NCBI GenBank assembly: GCA_021813645.1
Contig: JAKAJW010000362.1
Location: forward strand, 1-5,614
Source: Pseudomonadota bacterium
GTDB lineage: Bacteria > Pseudomonadota > Alphaproteobacteria > Rhodobacterales > Rhodobacteraceae
Direction: 5' to 3'
Length of the DNA: 5,614 nucleotides
Shown: one piece after another, positions 4,973 to 5,614 of the stretch
Layout of the letters: each line of letters begins with the position of its first letter
How positions within the stretch are numbered: the stretch's first letter is position 1
Program-made: the position numbers and the translations under genes
Notes under the pieces: generated by a model
The model's database searches: none
The model's input: only the letters and a program-made list of their open reading frames with translations
What the model was told of the DNA's origin: nothing

Positions 4973-5614
4973 ATGGCACGAGCCCATGGGGCGCGGGCGC
5001 AGATGGCGCTTGCGTTCGAGACCGTCTATGGCACCGCGCCCGCCACGGGCTATCGGACGGTGCCCTTCGCCAGCACCACGCTCGGCTCCGAACAGCCGCT
5101 GATCGCCTCGGAACTCTTGGGCCAGGGGCGCGACCCGCTGGCCCCGATCAAGGACGCGGTCACCGCGGATGGCGATGTGGTCGTGCCGATCGACGTCGAG
5201 AACTTCGGGCTCTGGCTGAAGGCCGCCTTCGGTCAGCCCACGACCACCGGCACGACACCCAAGACCCACACCTTCCAGTCCGGCAACTGGACGCTGCCGA
5301 GCATGGCCATCGAGACGGCCATGCCCGAGGTGCCGCGCTATGCGATGTACACCGGCTGCGTCTGCGATCAGTTGTCGTGGCAGATGGCGCGGTCGGGGCT
5401 GCTGACCGCCACCGCCCGACTGGTGGCGCAAGGCGAGAACGTCGCGGCGACCACGGCGGCGGGCACGCCCACCGCGCTGGCGCTGCAGCGGTTTGGGCAT
5501 TTCAACGGAGCGATCACGCGCAATGGCTCCCCGCTCGGCAACGTCATCTCGGCCGAGGTGACCTATTCCAACGGCCTCGACCGCATCGAGACCATCCGCT
5601 CGGACGGCTGGATC
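4973..5614 (+). CDS. Phage tail tube protein (lambda gpV position; 3' end outside the window)
   Basis: This gene encodes the probable major tail protein that stacks to form the inner tube of a long tail. It is open for 214 residues to the right edge with no stop, so it is partial. The N-terminus MARAHGARAQMALAFETVYGT, followed by YRTVPFASTTLGSEQPLI and later DAVTADGDVVVPIDVENFGLWLKAAFG, matches the pattern I know from Phage_tube_2-type tail tube proteins. The segment SNGLDRIETIRSDG near the visible end is also typical. The protein is rich in Thr, Ala and Gly and in predicted strands. It has its own strong ribosome binding site, unlike its upstream neighbours. A full-length relative would be around 300 residues, from memory. 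Position after the tail terminator supports the call. Confidence 0.85.
   Translation, partial: MARAHGARAQMALAFETVYGTAPATGYRTVPFASTTLGSEQPLIASELLGQGRDPLAPIKDAVTADGDVVVPIDVENFGLWLKAAFGQPTTTGTTPKTHTFQSGNWTLPSMAIETAMPEVPRYAMYTGCVCDQLSWQMARSGLLTATARLVAQGENVAATTAAGTPTALALQRFGHFNGAITRNGSPLGNVISAEVTYSNGLDRIETIRSDGWI

Noticed and set aside
4155..4979. A long minus-strand open frame opposite merR and the tail-terminator gene
   Set aside because: It has a low-complexity, Arg-rich composition with no domain, and it crosses two well-supported + strand genes and their junction.
1..5614. CRISPR arrays, tRNA or rRNA genes
   Set aside because: No regularly spaced repeats, tRNA-like cloverleaf or rRNA-like sequence was seen on either strand; nearly all of the window is protein-coding.

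Overview
The window is about two-thirds G+C and carries part of a tailed-phage (prophage) head-tail module interrupted by a mercury-resistance (mer) operon. The base composition, the style of the phage proteins (a DUF6441 protein and a small tail-terminator protein often mislabelled acyl-CoA transferase) and the merRTPA type point to an alphaproteobacterium, most likely of the Rhodobacterales (Paracoccus or Rhodovulum-like). The taxonomy is inference from protein style, not from a search.

Layout. On the + strand, 1-795 is the C-terminal part of a lambda gpE-type major capsid protein, cut by the left edge. It is followed by a gpFII-like head-tail joining protein (795-1106) and a DUF6441 protein (1103-1741). 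At 1741 the phage operon stops. From 1795 to 3938 the minus strand carries merA, merP and merT, read leftwards. From 4015 to 4440 the + strand carries merR, with a shared divergent promoter/operator between merT and merR. At 4437 the phage operon resumes with the tail-terminator (lambda U-like) gene (4437-4853), then a 119-base gap holding a repeat relic and hairpins, then a tail-tube (lambda V-like) gene that runs off the right edge. Without the mer block, the order is the lambda order E - FII - Z-position - U - V.

How the parts work together. MerP (periplasm) binds Hg(II) and passes it to MerT (inner membrane), which delivers it to MerA, the cytosolic flavoenzyme that reduces it to volatile Hg(0). 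MerR senses Hg(II) and controls the divergent promoters. The cassette has no visible transposase, resolvase, integrase or terminal inverted repeats. It sits exactly at the stop/start junction of two phage genes: ATGA occurs at both ends (1741-1744 and 4437-4440), and deleting 1741-4436 restores a TGATG overlap like the one between the first two phage genes. All phage reading frames in view are open, so the prophage may still be functional and carry mer as a cargo ('moron') locus.

The most interesting points are this precise insertion, the ATGA coupling of merR to the downstream tail gene, and the lack of a visible terminator after merA, so that mercury-induced transcription could run antisense into the capsid genes.
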